64,000 nucleotides of DNA from Microcoleus vaginatus WJT46-NPBG5 (GTDB lineage: Bacteria; Cyanobacteriota; Cyanobacteriia; Cyanobacteriales; Oscillatoriaceae). The stretch's first letter is position 1. Every line of letters starts with the position of its first letter. The DNA lies in NCBI GenBank assembly GCA_019359355.1, contig JAHHHM010000027.1, forward strand, positions 43,538 to 107,537, written 5' to 3'. The notes under the pieces are model-generated. The model saw nothing but the letters and a program-made list of their open reading frames with translations. It made no database searches and was not told the DNA's origin. The position numbers and the translations under genes are program-made. Below, one piece after another: positions 18,548-27,942 of this stretch.

Positions 18548-19723
18548 ATGAGATTAAGCCTGTCCAAATCCTTCCATTCGCTTAGCTGGCTAACTCCTAG
18601 AATTTCGGTCATGGATCGCTATATTGTAATGGAGTTATTGCCGCCATTTCTATTTGGAGTGGGAGCTTTTTCCTCCGTAGGGGTAGCCATTGGGTCAATG
18701 TTTGACTTGGTGCGGAAGGTAACAGAAGCCGGCTTGCCAATGACGCTGGCGATGAAAATTTTGCTATTAAAGCTTCCTTATTTCGTCGTTCTCGCCTTCC
18801 CCATGTCAATGCTGCTAGCATCCTTACTGACCTACAGCCGGCTATCGAGTGACAGCGAGCTAATTGCCTTACGCAGCTGCGGCATCAGTATTTACCGATT
18901 GATCACACCTGCTCTGGTGCTGAGTATTTTCGTTACGGCGATGACCTTTTTTTTTAATGAACTTATTGTGCCGGCTGCCAATTATGAAGCATCTATTACC
19001 TTAGAACGGGCATTGAAACAAAATACAAAAGTATTTCAAGAAAAAAATATTATTTATCCAGAATTTAGTCAAGTAAAGCAAGCTAATGGCAAAAAACAAG
19101 AAGTTCTGACGCGCTTATTTTATGCAGAAGAATTTGACGGTCAGCGAATGAAAGGCTTGACAATTTTAGATCGGTCGCAGGAGAACATTAATCAGATTTT
19201 AGTCTCAGAATCAGCAAGTTGGAATAACACAACAAATACGTGGAACTTTTTTAATGGCACCATTTATATTGTTGCACCAGACGGTTCGTACCGCAATATT
19301 TTAAAATTTGAGGAACAGGAATTAAACCTTTCTCGCGCCCCGTTTGATCTGGCTTCAAAAGACCGGGATTATAACGAAATGAATATTGCGGAATCCCAAG
19401 AGTATTTAAAACTGCTGCAACAGAGCGGAAAAGAAAAGAAAATTCGCAAGCTGATTATCCGGATTCAACAGAAATATTCCCTGCCCTTTGCCTGTGTTGC
19501 CTTCGCCCTAGTCGGTGCGGCATTAGGAACTAAACCCCAGCGAACCAGCAAAGCTACAGGCTTTGGCGTTAGTGTTTTATTAGTCTTTACTTACTATTTA
19601 TTGATGTCGATTGGCGATGCATTGGGGTTGAGCGGGGTGATCTCTCCTGTGATAGCCGGCTGGTTGCCAACCCTGTGCGGCTTTGTAATGGGAGCAGTCT
19701 TGTTAGTGCGGGTATCACAATAA
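18548..19723 (+). CDS. LptF/LptG (YjgP/YjgQ) family LPS permease
   Basis: Inner-membrane permease of the LPS transport complex, 391 residues. The opening RISVMDRYIVMELLPPFLFG is typical of the family. About three transmembrane helices come before the periplasmic beta-jellyroll domain (roughly 130-290) and three after it (SLPFACVAFALVGAALGT, GFGVSVLLVFTYYLLMSIG, VIAGWLPTLCGFVMGAVLLV). Only one permease gene is present here, whereas Proteobacteria have separate lptF and lptG. It may act as a homodimer, as inferred for other cyanobacteria with a single gene. The stop codon lies inside a 20-bp tandem duplication. Confidence 0.92.
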   Translation: MRLSLSKSFHSLSWLTPRISVMDRYIVMELLPPFLFGVGAFSSVGVAIGSMFDLVRKVTEAGLPMTLAMKILLLKLPYFVVLAFPMSMLLASLLTYSRLSSDSELIALRSCGISIYRLITPALVLSIFVTAMTFFFNELIVPAANYEASITLERALKQNTKVFQEKNIIYPEFSQVKQANGKKQEVLTRLFYAEEFDGQRMKGLTILDRSQENINQILVSESASWNNTTNTWNFFNGTIYIVAPDGSYRNILKFEEQELNLSRAPFDLASKDRDYNEMNIAESQEYLKLLQQSGKEKKIRKLIIRIQQKYSLPFACVAFALVGAALGTKPQRTSKATGFGVSVLLVFTYYLLMSIGDALGLSGVISPVIAGWLPTLCGFVMGAVLLVRVSQ

Positions 19724-19746
19724 GTTTGCGGGTATCACAATAAGTT
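19707..19746. repeat. Exact 20-bp tandem duplication over the permease stop codon
   Basis: The 20-base unit TGCGGGTATCACAATAAGTT occupies 19707-19726 and is repeated exactly at 19727-19746. The first copy contains the last codons and TAA stop of the LptF/G gene. The duplication therefore left the protein unchanged and placed a second copy in the 3' untranslated region. Confidence 0.9.
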
Positions 19747-20160
19747 TTAGGGCGGCTAAAGAAACAAAACCAAGCTGCCGGTTAAGAAAGTCTGCAAGGG
19801 TGGATGCAAGTTTAGATAGACGTGATTTAGAATCGTTGGGTAGATAGACTTTAAGAAAGTTGGAAGCTAAGATCCCTTAGAGACAAATTCAAGGCTAGGA
19901 TGTAATCACACTCAACCTTCCTTTTGGAGACACTTTCCCACCGGCGCTTGTTGTCGCTCTAGCCGGCAGCCAGACAATTGGCATCGGGTGCATCTGGGAT
20001 TTGCCAAAATATTGGAGTGGGAGCATTTTAGTGCCACAGATGACGACAAGCGGGCAAGATGCCCCTATGACAAGTTTGCAAAAATGGGATGCTCCCATTT
20101 CCATCAATGTCAGTGTAAAATTTCTGCCCCTTCCGTGCCAGCTCAAACTGCGCTTAACTT
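19747..20160. other. Intergenic region with inverted GGGAGCAT elements
   Basis: About 410 bp. At 20026-20104 lie GTGGGAGCATTTT, the small hairpin GGGCA-AGA-TGCCC and ATGGGATGCTCCCAT, giving a set of nested inverted repeats related to the element at 6693-6730. No gene is supported. The overlapping short frames here have no protein character. Confidence 0.45.
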
Positions 20161-21642
20161 ATGTCACCTCACAACCAAATGCCTAACTCGATCCGCAACA
20201 TCAGAGCCAAAATGCGAACCCTATTACGACCTGTTGTTTGGGGACCCGTAGGATTTCTGGTGCTAGTGGGACTGTTAATGTTTGAGTATTTGGAAAACCC
20301 AGAGCAATTTACAGAACTTATTCCAAAGCAAATGGGGGCAGAGGAATCCGACGCAACAGCACTGTCGCCCGAAGAAAAGGCCAGAATCGCTGAGATTGAG
20401 CGCTCGTCGGCACTGCTTAAAGAGTTGAAAGGTGGGGATGCTGCCGGCAAACAGCCAACCTCAGCAAATTCTAAAAGTCTGCTGGAACAAAGCCTTGGGC
20501 TGAACCCAAAGACTGGAAAGGAGGAAACCAAATCGGTTGATCCACAGAAAAACCCCAATGCAATAGGGCCAGAATCTGCAAATTTGTTAGCCGGCTCACC
20601 CTTACCAACCGCACCGATTAAAGGCAATTCCTCCCCAGCGCGTTATGACACAGGAATTCCTAGCGCAATGCCATCATCGGGGCAAATCTATGACACAACC
20701 TTAGGCAACAGCTTGCTCAACGCCACGGGTGGGAGTGGCAATTTGCCGCCTGCCAGCCCCCTGCAATCGGCTTTGGACAGGTACAAGCTTGGCCAAAATT
20801 CATCATCGCTACCTTCCGCGAATGCCGATACCGGCACCGAGACTGAAGCCGCTTTTAACGCAGGATTTACAGGCGTCGCCCAGTCATTTCCCAACAAGCC
20901 AGGAATTACGCCATCGGGGGGAAGTTTAGATGGATTTAACCCGCCTTACCGAGGCCCAAGACCAGGACGAGATCCAGGCCGGCTTAGCCCTATCGGCACA
21001 GATGGCCTCAATTCTTCACTGACTCCCACGTTACCGGGACAGATCGCTCCCTCAACGAATTACGGCGCGCCAGACACGACTTTGACGCCGGGGACAGGAG
21101 CGAATACAGCACCCGATAATGCCTACCAGTATTTAACCGGCTCCCCATCTACCCCCACAGCACCAAACTCCGTAAACCTGGCACCAGCGGCACCGACGGT
21201 TACACCCAGCAATTTTGGACAACAATCGCCATTACCGACCATCACAGCCCCAGCCCCCTTACCAACCTCCAATAGTCCTGTGCAGCCACAAATTAGGCCC
21301 GGTGTTCCCACGAACACCAGCCAGCCGGCTTTCCCCGGTTTTAACGGGCTAGGGACGCAACCGGGAGTCAGCGGCATCCCTAATAACTACGGGCAGCCGG
21401 TTTACCCAGGCTTCAACGCACCGGGGGCGCAACCGCAAGGATTGCCGGCGATCCCGAATAACTACGGGCAATCACCGTTACCCAGTTTTAATACCCCAAG
21501 CACGGGCATCAACTCCGCATCTCCCAGTAACTACGGGACGCCAGGGCTGCAGCCGGCTTTGCCTAACTCACAACCGAACTATGCAGCACCGGGCAGTATT
21601 GGTAACGGTCAAGTCAATACTTTCTCGAATCCTACGCGGTAA
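20161..21642 (+). CDS. Membrane-anchored Pro/Asn/Ser/Gly-rich repeat protein
   Basis: A 493-residue protein of unknown function. One hydrophobic helix near residues 25-40 (VVWGPVGFLVLVGLLMF) anchors it, after a basic N-terminus, so the rest is probably periplasmic. Residues 60-130 are charged (SPEEKARIAEIERSSALLKELKG). The remaining 360 are low-complexity and rich in Pro, Asn, Gly, Ser and Thr. Imperfect repeats built on IPNNYGQPVYPGFN and IPNNYGQSPLPSFN occur near the C-terminus. In-frame ATGs at codons 7 and 18 are alternative starts. It lies between the lpt genes and icd; a cell-envelope role is inferred from topology only. Confidence 0.75.
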   Translation: MSPHNQMPNSIRNIRAKMRTLLRPVVWGPVGFLVLVGLLMFEYLENPEQFTELIPKQMGAEESDATALSPEEKARIAEIERSSALLKELKGGDAAGKQPTSANSKSLLEQSLGLNPKTGKEETKSVDPQKNPNAIGPESANLLAGSPLPTAPIKGNSSPARYDTGIPSAMPSSGQIYDTTLGNSLLNATGGSGNLPPASPLQSALDRYKLGQNSSSLPSANADTGTETEAAFNAGFTGVAQSFPNKPGITPSGGSLDGFNPPYRGPRPGRDPGRLSPIGTDGLNSSLTPTLPGQIAPSTNYGAPDTTLTPGTGANTAPDNAYQYLTGSPSTPTAPNSVNLAPAAPTVTPSNFGQQSPLPTITAPAPLPTSNSPVQPQIRPGVPTNTSQPAFPGFNGLGTQPGVSGIPNNYGQPVYPGFNAPGAQPQGLPAIPNNYGQSPLPSFNTPSTGINSASPSNYGTPGLQPALPNSQPNYAAPGSIGNGQVNTFSNPTR

Positions 21643-21758
21643 GGGCATGGGGCATTGGGGATTGGGGATTGGGGATTGGGTACTCAAAACTCATACTCCA
21701 TACTTAGCACTCTCCCACTCTCTCTTCCCATGCCCTATGCCCCATGCCCCATGCCCCT
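21643..21758. repeat. Inverted heptamer (STRR-type) arrays between convergent genes
   Basis: A left arm (21643-21680) of GGGCATG/GGGGATT heptamers faces a right arm (21727-21758) of CCCATGC/CCCCATG heptamers, separated by about 45 bp. Transcription across it would give a long G/C-rich hairpin. It exactly fills the gap between the convergent Pro-rich gene and icd, so it probably serves as a bidirectional terminator (inference). Confidence 0.85.
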
Positions 21759-21760
21759 AA

Positions 21761-23182
21761 TCAAAAGTGTTGAATAATTGCCTCGGCAAACTCAGAACAC
21801 TTGAGGGGCGGTTCCACCGGCGGTTCCATTAACCGGGCTAAATCGTACGTGACTTGCCGGTTGGAAATGGCATTCCCCAAACCTTTCTTAATCAGATCGG
21901 CAGCTTCTTGCCACCCCATAAATTCCAGCATCATCACCCCCGATAAAATCACCGAACCGGGATTCACCCGATCTAAACCGGCGTGCTTGGGGGCGGTGCC
22001 GTGGGTGGCTTCAAAAATTGCAGATGAATCGCCAATATTGGCACCGGGACCCATGCCCAAACCGCCGACAATCGCGGCTGCGGCATCAGACAAGTAATCG
22101 CCGTTTAAATTTAAAGTTGCAAGAATTGAATATTCCGCCGGCCTGGTTTGAATTTGCTGGAAAATACTATCGGCAATTCGGTCATTCACCATCACCTTGT
22201 CCTTCCACTGCCCGTTGCCGTGAGTTTCCCAGATGGAATTGAGGACACTTTCCACTTCCTGACAAATTTTTGCTTGCTTTTCTGGCGTCAAGCCGTCAAA
22301 TCCTGGCTCAATTTCACGGGCGTTATCTTCGAGGGAAATATCGGGGTTGCCTTCCTTATTGCCTAAAATCCAAGATTCGCGTTCGGTGACGCACTCAGCC
22401 CGAAACTCGCTCGTCGCAACCTCATAACCCCAATCGCGAAACGCGCCTTCGGTGTACTTCATAATGTTGCCCTTATGAACCAAAGTCACCATTTGCTTGG
22501 CTTTGGGCAAGCGCAAGGCGTGCTGAATGGCGCGGCGTACGAGTCGCTGAGAGCCGGTTTTGCTCACCGGCTTGATGCCAATGCCGGAGTCGAGGCGAAT
22601 TTGCTTGCTGCCATGTTCTGGTGTGGCAGGAATCAAATCATTATTAAGCAAAGCAATTAATTTGTCGCAGATTTCACTGCCTTGCCGCCATTCAATCCCC
22701 AGATAAATATCTTCGGTGTTTTCCCGATAGATAATTACATCCAGTTTTTCAGGAGTTTTGTGCGGTGAAGGCGTGCCGGCATAATATTGGCAAGGACGCA
22801 CACAGGAATAAAGGTCAAAGATTTGCCGCAGGGCAACATTTAAAGAGCGAATGCCACCGCCAACCGGCGTAGTCAGCGGCCCTTTAATGGCCACGCCATA
22901 TTCTTTGATCGCTGTGAGGGTATCTTGGGGCAGATATTGATAGGTGCCGTATTTTTCGCAAGCTTCATCGCCGGCATATACTTTAAACCAGCTAATTTGC
23001 CGCTTGCCGCCATAGGCTTTTTCCACGGCAGCATCAAGGACTTTTTGGGAGGCCGGCCAAATATCAACGCCGGTGCCGTCCCCGCGAATGAAGGGAATGA
23101 TCGGGTTATCGGGGACAATGGGCTTACCATTTTCAAACGTAATGCGTTCGCCGGTGGAGGGGGCAGTAATTTTCTCGTACAT
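21761..23182 (-). CDS. icd: Isocitrate dehydrogenase (NADP+)
   Basis: Oxidative decarboxylation of isocitrate to 2-oxoglutarate, the carbon skeleton for ammonium assimilation and the nitrogen-status signal in cyanobacteria. 473 residues, the normal cyanobacterial length. Visible are [19 protein letters not shown], the substrate-binding [10 protein letters not shown] with Ser113 (aligned with the regulatory Ser113 of E. coli), [30 protein letters not shown] and [12 protein letters not shown] looked for an NtcA site (GTA-N8-TAC) upstream and did not find a convincing one. Confidence 0.97.
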   Translation of the reverse strand: MYEKITAPSTGERITFENGKPIVPDNPIIPFIRGDGTGVDIWPASQKVLDAAVEKAYGGKRQISWFKVYAGDEACEKYGTYQYLPQDTLTAIKEYGVAIKGPLTTPVGGGIRSLNVALRQIFDLYSCVRPCQYYAGTPSPHKTPEKLDVIIYRENTEDIYLGIEWRQGSEICDKLIALLNNDLIPATPEHGSKQIRLDSGIGIKPVSKTGSQRLVRRAIQHALRLPKAKQMVTLVHKGNIMKYTEGAFRDWGYEVATSEFRAECVTERESWILGNKEGNPDISLEDNAREIEPGFDGLTPEKQAKICQEVESVLNSIWETHGNGQWKDKVMVNDRIADSIFQQIQTRPAEYSILATLNLNGDYLSDAAAAIVGGLGMGPGANIGDSSAIFEATHGTAPKHAGLDRVNPGSVILSGVMMLEFMGWQEAADLIKKGLGNAISNRQVTYDLARLMEPPVEPPLKCSEFAEAIIQHF

Positions 23183-23474
23183 ATCGCAGGCTCGTCACTT
23201 CTTCGGTAGAACTAACATCCCACACTTAGCATCGATGGGACGCGCAAAATGCTCATCCTACAACAAAATAGTGCTGAGTCCTGAGTTGGGGAGTGGGTGA
23301 GTCCGACAGTTCGGGAGTTAGAGAGAAAACAGCGACATCGGTAATCTTAGTTTCACAAAAAGTCTTTGGCGAGCTGGAGCGTTCAATGTAAGTTAAGCTT
23401 TTTTGCAAATTGTATCCATCTTGGCTGCATATAATGTTTGCTTTGTGAAGCTTCTCAATCTTAAAATTTTGAAT

Positions 23475-23954
23475 ATGGAAAGCACTCACACAAAAAGCGG
23501 TTTGAGCCGTACACAACATCTTTGGATTGCCGCCGGCATTTGGACGCTGGTTGGTGCCGGCCTGTTTGTCATGGGTTTGGTGTTTTGGTTCCATTTTCCC
23601 TATCTGGGATTTTTAGACACCCGACATCTTCTGGGAGGCGCAGCAGCCCTCACGGTTGGCTTGGTGAAAGGAAAATTGATTCTTGATCGCACTGCCGGCA
23701 GGGTGATTGAGCGGGTGGAAACCTTGCAAGAGCCTAACCCGTTTAAAAGCGTGTTTCAAATGTTTGGGGCCAAAACCATTGCCCTAATTTTGGCGATGAT
23801 GGGCATTGGCATCGTCTTGCGAGTTGCCGGTGTTAGCTTTGAGGTGCGCGGTTTGATTTATATTGCAGTAGGGATTGCCTTGTTATGGAGTTGCCGCCGG
23901 TATTGGGTGGCCTCTTTCCAACCGGCATCCCTTGTTATCGGAGAGGATTCCTAG
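23475..23954 (+). CDS. Conserved hypothetical membrane protein
   Basis: About 159 residues from the ATG at 23475 (MESTHTKSGLSRTQ); the frame is open upstream but that stretch looks non-coding. Four hydrophobic segments are visible: LWIAAGIWTLVGAGLFVMGL, LLGGAAALTVGLV, IALILAMMGIGIVLRVAGV and LIYIAVGIALLWSC. No family with known function recognised. Its TAG stop is followed after one base by the GTG start of the cysQ-like gene, so the two are almost certainly co-transcribed. Confidence 0.75.
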   Translation: MESTHTKSGLSRTQHLWIAAGIWTLVGAGLFVMGLVFWFHFPYLGFLDTRHLLGGAAALTVGLVKGKLILDRTAGRVIERVETLQEPNPFKSVFQMFGAKTIALILAMMGIGIVLRVAGVSFEVRGLIYIAVGIALLWSCRRYWVASFQPASLVIGEDS

Positions 23955-23955
23955 G

Positions 23956-24846
23956 GTGCCCGATTTGCCCAATCAAAAGAATTTGGATGAGATCGGTCAG
24001 ATCGCCCGCGCCGTAGGCTGGAGGGCGGCTGATATCCTGCATTCCTACTCCTACGGCGCAGCGGCTAGCCGGCTTAGCGTTGAAGATAAAAAGGATGGGC
24101 CGGTGACGAGTGCGGATCTGGCAGTTGATCGCTACATCCTGCAACAATTACGCATTGCTTTGGGTTCTCAAGACTTTGGGTTTCTTACCGAGGAGACTCA
24201 TAAATCTTTGTCGGCAACCCGCAAGTCTATACCCGTCCCTCAATCTTGGGTGTGGATCATTGACCCCATCGACGGCACCCGCGACTTTATTAAGCGCACC
24301 AGCAATTATGCTGTTCACATTGCCCTTGTTTATGAAGGCCGGCCTGTGGTGGCGGTGGTTGTGTGGCCAACTGAAGGCAAGCTGTACTACGCGCAATTAG
24401 GGGGTGGTGCATTTGTAGAAAATCCTGCGGGATTTCGCACGCCGCTGCAAGTCTCCCCACGGGAACGCCTACAGGAATTAACCATTATCAGCGGCCACAA
24501 CCACCGAAATGAGCGCTTTAATCAGTTAATGCGCCGCTTGCCCTGCAAAAATCAGAGATTTGGCGGTAGTATCGGCTGCAAAATCGCCCAAATTGTGGAA
24601 CAGGAGGCAGATGTTTATATTTCGATTTCTGGTAAGAGTGCGCCGAAAGATTGGGACTTTGCTGCGCCTGAGTTAATTTTGACGGAAGCTGGTGGCCGGT
24701 TTACTCACGCGGATGGCACCCCCCTGATGTATAACCAGGGGGATGTTACTCAGTGGGGTTGCCTCATTGCCAGTAATGGCCATTGTCATGAGGATCTATG
24801 CGATCAAGCTCAAAAGGTTCTCACTCAGATAGAAAGTAAAAAATGA
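23956..24846 (+). CDS. cysQ: Inositol-monophosphatase-family phosphatase (CysQ-like)
   Basis: A Mg2+-dependent, Li+-sensitive phosphatase superfamily protein, most like 3'(2'),5'-bisphosphate nucleotidase CysQ, which removes PAP formed in sulfate assimilation. The best start is GTG at 23956-23958 (VPDLPNQKN), one base after the previous stop and preceded by GGAGAGG. That gives 296 residues. Metal-binding motifs are present: LTEETH, WIIDPIDGTRDF and DWDFAAPELILTEAGG. Inositol-1-phosphatase activity cannot be excluded. It ends 10 bp from the convergent methyltransferase gene. Confidence 0.88.
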   Translation: MPDLPNQKNLDEIGQIARAVGWRAADILHSYSYGAAASRLSVEDKKDGPVTSADLAVDRYILQQLRIALGSQDFGFLTEETHKSLSATRKSIPVPQSWVWIIDPIDGTRDFIKRTSNYAVHIALVYEGRPVVAVVVWPTEGKLYYAQLGGGAFVENPAGFRTPLQVSPRERLQELTIISGHNHRNERFNQLMRRLPCKNQRFGGSIGCKIAQIVEQEADVYISISGKSAPKDWDFAAPELILTEAGGRFTHADGTPLMYNQGDVTQWGCLIASNGHCHEDLCDQAQKVLTQIESKK

Positions 24847-24856
24847 GTGTTTATTC

Positions 24857-25504
24857 CTAAGATTGCCGGCTGGCAATGACGGCATAAAAGGGATCGCCCC
24901 CACCCATTCCTAACATTTGTAGGAAACTTGGCGCACTTGACTGATGGGCCACAACTTCTGGTTTACTAAATCCTGGTACAGATTGGAAGTAGCTTTTAAC
25001 GAGTTCCACTCGGCTGGCTTCTGAACCATCTCGCCACGCCTGAATTGCTTTGTGATAAAACATTCGGTTGGAGAAACTGATAATGGCAATTCCGCCTGGT
25101 TTGAGGATACGGTAAATCTCGGAAAACACCGCATCTGGATATTGCAAATACTGCACCGAAACGCAGTTGAGAACGGCGTCAAAATCTTGATCGGGTAAGG
25201 GTAATTTGGGAGTTTCGTTCAAGTTTTGCAGGAAGTAATGATCCAGCCGACGATTTTTGGCGAGTTCTTCCCCATTCATGCCGTGTCCCTCAACATGGGC
25301 AAATTTCATCTCTTCCGGGAGATGAGAAACCCAGCTACTCATCATGTCGAAGATGCGTGTGTTGGGTTGGAGGCGTTGCCGGTAGAGGTTGGTTAGTTGA
25401 TCGATAAATCCTTCGTCTACGTGGGTGACGAAGCGCGGGACTGAGTAAAAGTCGCTATCGCTGGTATCGTCTAATTTTGTGCGCTGAATTGGTTTGAGTA
25501 CCAT
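24857..25504 (-). CDS. SAM-dependent methyltransferase (class I, type 11)
   Basis: A 215-residue Rossmann-type methyltransferase. The SAM-binding region is degenerate (RIFDMMSSWVSHLPEE instead of a glycine-rich VLDLGCGTG). Post-motifs are normal: DFDAVLNCVSVQYLQYP, then EIYRILKPGGIAIISFSNRMF. It is the last gene of a four-gene reverse-strand operon, 15 bp after the DUF2142 gene. The substrate is unknown. Proteins of this shape with the DMMSSWVSHLP motif occur in cyanobacteria and plants. Confidence 0.82.
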   Translation of the reverse strand: MVLKPIQRTKLDDTSDSDFYSVPRFVTHVDEGFIDQLTNLYRQRLQPNTRIFDMMSSWVSHLPEEMKFAHVEGHGMNGEELAKNRRLDHYFLQNLNETPKLPLPDQDFDAVLNCVSVQYLQYPDAVFSEIYRILKPGGIAIISFSNRMFYHKAIQAWRDGSEASRVELVKSYFQSVPGFSKPEVVAHQSSAPSFLQMLGMGGGDPFYAVIASRQS

Positions 25505-25519
25505 GATTGTGAAGAAATG

Positions 25520-26944
25520 TTACAAATAATACCTCTTTAATAATATCGCAGCCGTCAGGGTACAGGAAAATAGGGCATAGCCGGTGAGGGTTGAGATAGG
25601 GATTTTTAAATTAATCTTGATTTTTTGGTTATAGAGTAATAAGAAGAAAAGCGGGGTGAGGGGAATAAAATATCGTCCCTGTACGCCTTCTATAAGGCCG
25701 GCACCCACAGGAGTCCAAGCAAGATACATGGCGGTTGTAATGAGTAAGCCGGTTAAAAGTATGATGATTAAAGCTATTGTTTTTTGAAATAATGATATTT
25801 TAATATCGGATTTGTGGCTAACTAAGGCAACTGTGACTAGCAAAATTATATAGGATATTATATGAAATTTAGGCAAGGAGGTATCTAACCAGCCAAGTTT
25901 TCCGATTAATTGTTCTAGATAATTTAAACCATAGGTTGAAAAAGTATTAATTTGGGTTAAAATAAACTGCATGGGCTGATTTAAAATATAATTTACCTGT
26001 TCGCTTAACACGACATTGTCTGTAGCCGGTCGTAGGGGAATATATAAATCTTTGATCAGGGAAGACCAGGTTAAAAGGGCGATTAATGTTAATAAATTGA
26101 TGCCGAAAAACCCTAAAAAATATTTTGTAACACTCCCTAGCTTTTTAATTGGGATGAGCAAATACAATAAATTTAACGGAAAATAAGCGGTTTTAGATAG
26201 TCCGATTAATATTGAAAGTGAAGCGATACTGATAATTTTAATGAATTTAATATGTTGTGCCGGTTCAAAAGCCATTTGAAAAAAAATAGCGGCTAACAGA
26301 AATGAGGCAGCATTTGTAAAAGCATCCGCCGATAGGGAGGCTGCTTGAAACAGTTGCATGGGAGTTAAAGCTAATAAAAATAGTAACCATTTGTAAATTG
26401 GGGTGATTTTAATCGCTAGATAGATAAGTCCTACCCAAACGAATAAGTTTACCGCTCTGCCTAAATAGAATATAATTATCGGAGAACCTCCCAATAATTG
26501 CCCGAATGCCATTCCTAAAGCTTGCGGCAAGTATGGAATCGGGGAATATAAGGCAGCATTGGGAAACCGAACAAAGATTCTATCCTGACGCTTAAGCGGT
26601 AAATTAAGCAAGGAAAGAATATCTTGAACATTTTGCTTATTTTTGGGTTGAAATCGCAGATCAACGCTTGAGGCTTGTTGCGCGGTGGTTAAAACACTTT
26701 TTGGCAGCATTCCTCCCACACAAATCGCTGCCGGCGTGTAAAGCAGTCTTCCATGACAATCAGCAATTTTTTTTTCTGAAATGAAACTTCCTTGGGCTAC
26801 CTGAAAAGATCGATAAAAATGCTGATACTCATCAGCCGCTTGAAAGGGAGGTGTTATGAGTAAAAATAAAATGCCAGAAATAAGGCTAATAATAACAAAT
26901 GCTTTTTCAGGCGTTGTAACAATCGACTTCCAGTTTTGTCTCAT
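25520..26944 (-). CDS. DUF2142 polytopic membrane protein
   Basis: A 474-residue integral membrane protein with about 10-12 helices. Near the N-terminus is the DUF2142 signature PPFQAADEYQHFYRSFQVAQG, followed by a periplasmic loop with LPKSVLTTAQQ and RFPNAALYSPIPYLPQALG. The family resembles membrane GT-C glycosyltransferases, with an acidic pair (here Asp-Glu in AADEYQHF) in the first loop. It lies directly after the GT2 gene (27 bp), whose product could supply a polyprenyl-linked sugar; that coupling is an inference. A/T content is higher than in neighbouring genes. Confidence 0.82.
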   Translation of the reverse strand: MRQNWKSIVTTPEKAFVIISLISGILFLLITPPFQAADEYQHFYRSFQVAQGSFISEKKIADCHGRLLYTPAAICVGGMLPKSVLTTAQQASSVDLRFQPKNKQNVQDILSLLNLPLKRQDRIFVRFPNAALYSPIPYLPQALGMAFGQLLGGSPIIIFYLGRAVNLFVWVGLIYLAIKITPIYKWLLFLLALTPMQLFQAASLSADAFTNAASFLLAAIFFQMAFEPAQHIKFIKIISIASLSILIGLSKTAYFPLNLLYLLIPIKKLGSVTKYFLGFFGINLLTLIALLTWSSLIKDLYIPLRPATDNVVLSEQVNYILNQPMQFILTQINTFSTYGLNYLEQLIGKLGWLDTSLPKFHIISYIILLVTVALVSHKSDIKISLFQKTIALIIILLTGLLITTAMYLAWTPVGAGLIEGVQGRYFIPLTPLFFLLLYNQKIKINLKIPISTLTGYALFSCTLTAAILLKRYYL

Positions 26945-26971
26945 TCTAAGCTGATATTTTATGGTAAACTT

Positions 26972-27937
26972 TTATTCTAAATTTTCCCATATTTTATGAA
27001 CCGGCATTTTCGGTACATTTGTCACATCATAGTTAATTGCCGCTAGTAAGGATTGAAATCCCAGAATAATTGGGAGAGACGCTAGCATAACGGTTCCACT
27101 GGTTGCCGGTATTCCTCGTTGAATGCTTAAATACCAATTATACAATCCAAATATAAAGCCAAGGCTCATCAAACTGATAGCCACAATTAGCTCAACTGAA
27201 CCAATATTAAAGTCTCGTAGAAAGTAATTATAAAGAATGCGTTTAAAGAAACGATTTACATACTTGCACGGAAAATCGATCATGACTTTGCCGATTTTGA
27301 GATGGCTAGTTTCATCCCCGTACTTTGCTGCCATCGGTAGATCGTAAACGACTGCGCGCACAGTATTTAATCGAAATAGCATATCACTTTCAAAGAAATA
27401 TCTTTTATCTAATTTATGCAGAGGAATCATTTTTAAAACACTTGCGTGAATCGCAGTGTAGCCATTTGTCGGGTCCATAATATCCCAATATCCACTGCAC
27501 ATTTTATTGACGAAAGACAGCAAAGCATTTCCAATTAGTCGCAATTTAGGCATAGATGCCAGTAAATCTAAATCAAAAAATCGATTGCCTTTAACATAAT
27601 CTGCAAAGTTGCCGACAATCGGTTTAATAAACTTGGGAATTAAGGCAGGTTCCATTTGTCCATCCCCATCAATTTTAATAATAATGGTTGCGCCGGCAGC
27701 GATGGCTTCTCTATAACCAGAAATAACCGCACCTCCCACACCTTGATTTCTTGGATGAAAGATAACTTTTACTCGTGAATCTTGGCATCGGCTATTGACA
27801 TAACCGCCTGTTGACTCCGGACAGTTATCATCAATCACATAAATTAAATCTACTTCCGATCCAATTTTACCGATAACTTCCAAAATATGCTTTTTAACGT
27901 TAAAGCAAGGAATTACCACAGCAACTTTTTGGAGCAT
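26972..27937 (-). CDS. Family 2 glycosyltransferase (polyprenyl-phosphate glycosyltransferase type)
   Basis: A 321-residue protein with an N-terminal GT-A domain: VVIPCFNVKKHILEVI, LIYVIDDNCPESTGGYV (DD for nucleotide binding), GVGGAVISGYREAIAAGATIIIKIDGDGQM (DGDGQ in place of DxD). The C-terminus has two transmembrane helices (VELIVAISLMSLGFIFGLY and GTVMLASLPIILGFQSLL). This layout matches dolichol/undecaprenyl-phosphate mannose or glucose synthases. It starts 5 bp after the upstream methyltransferase gene, so translation is coupled. The sugar is unknown. Confidence 0.88.
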   Translation of the reverse strand: MLQKVAVVIPCFNVKKHILEVIGKIGSEVDLIYVIDDNCPESTGGYVNSRCQDSRVKVIFHPRNQGVGGAVISGYREAIAAGATIIIKIDGDGQMEPALIPKFIKPIVGNFADYVKGNRFFDLDLLASMPKLRLIGNALLSFVNKMCSGYWDIMDPTNGYTAIHASVLKMIPLHKLDKRYFFESDMLFRLNTVRAVVYDLPMAAKYGDETSHLKIGKVMIDFPCKYVNRFFKRILYNYFLRDFNIGSVELIVAISLMSLGFIFGLYNWYLSIQRGIPATSGTVMLASLPIILGFQSLLAAINYDVTNVPKMPVHKIWENLE

Positions 27938-27942
27938 CCTAT

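Noticed and set aside
23183..23474. Possible NtcA site upstream of icd
   Set aside because: A GTAGAACTAACATC sequence has the left half-site but ATC instead of TAC at the right, so it does not match GTA-N8-TAC.
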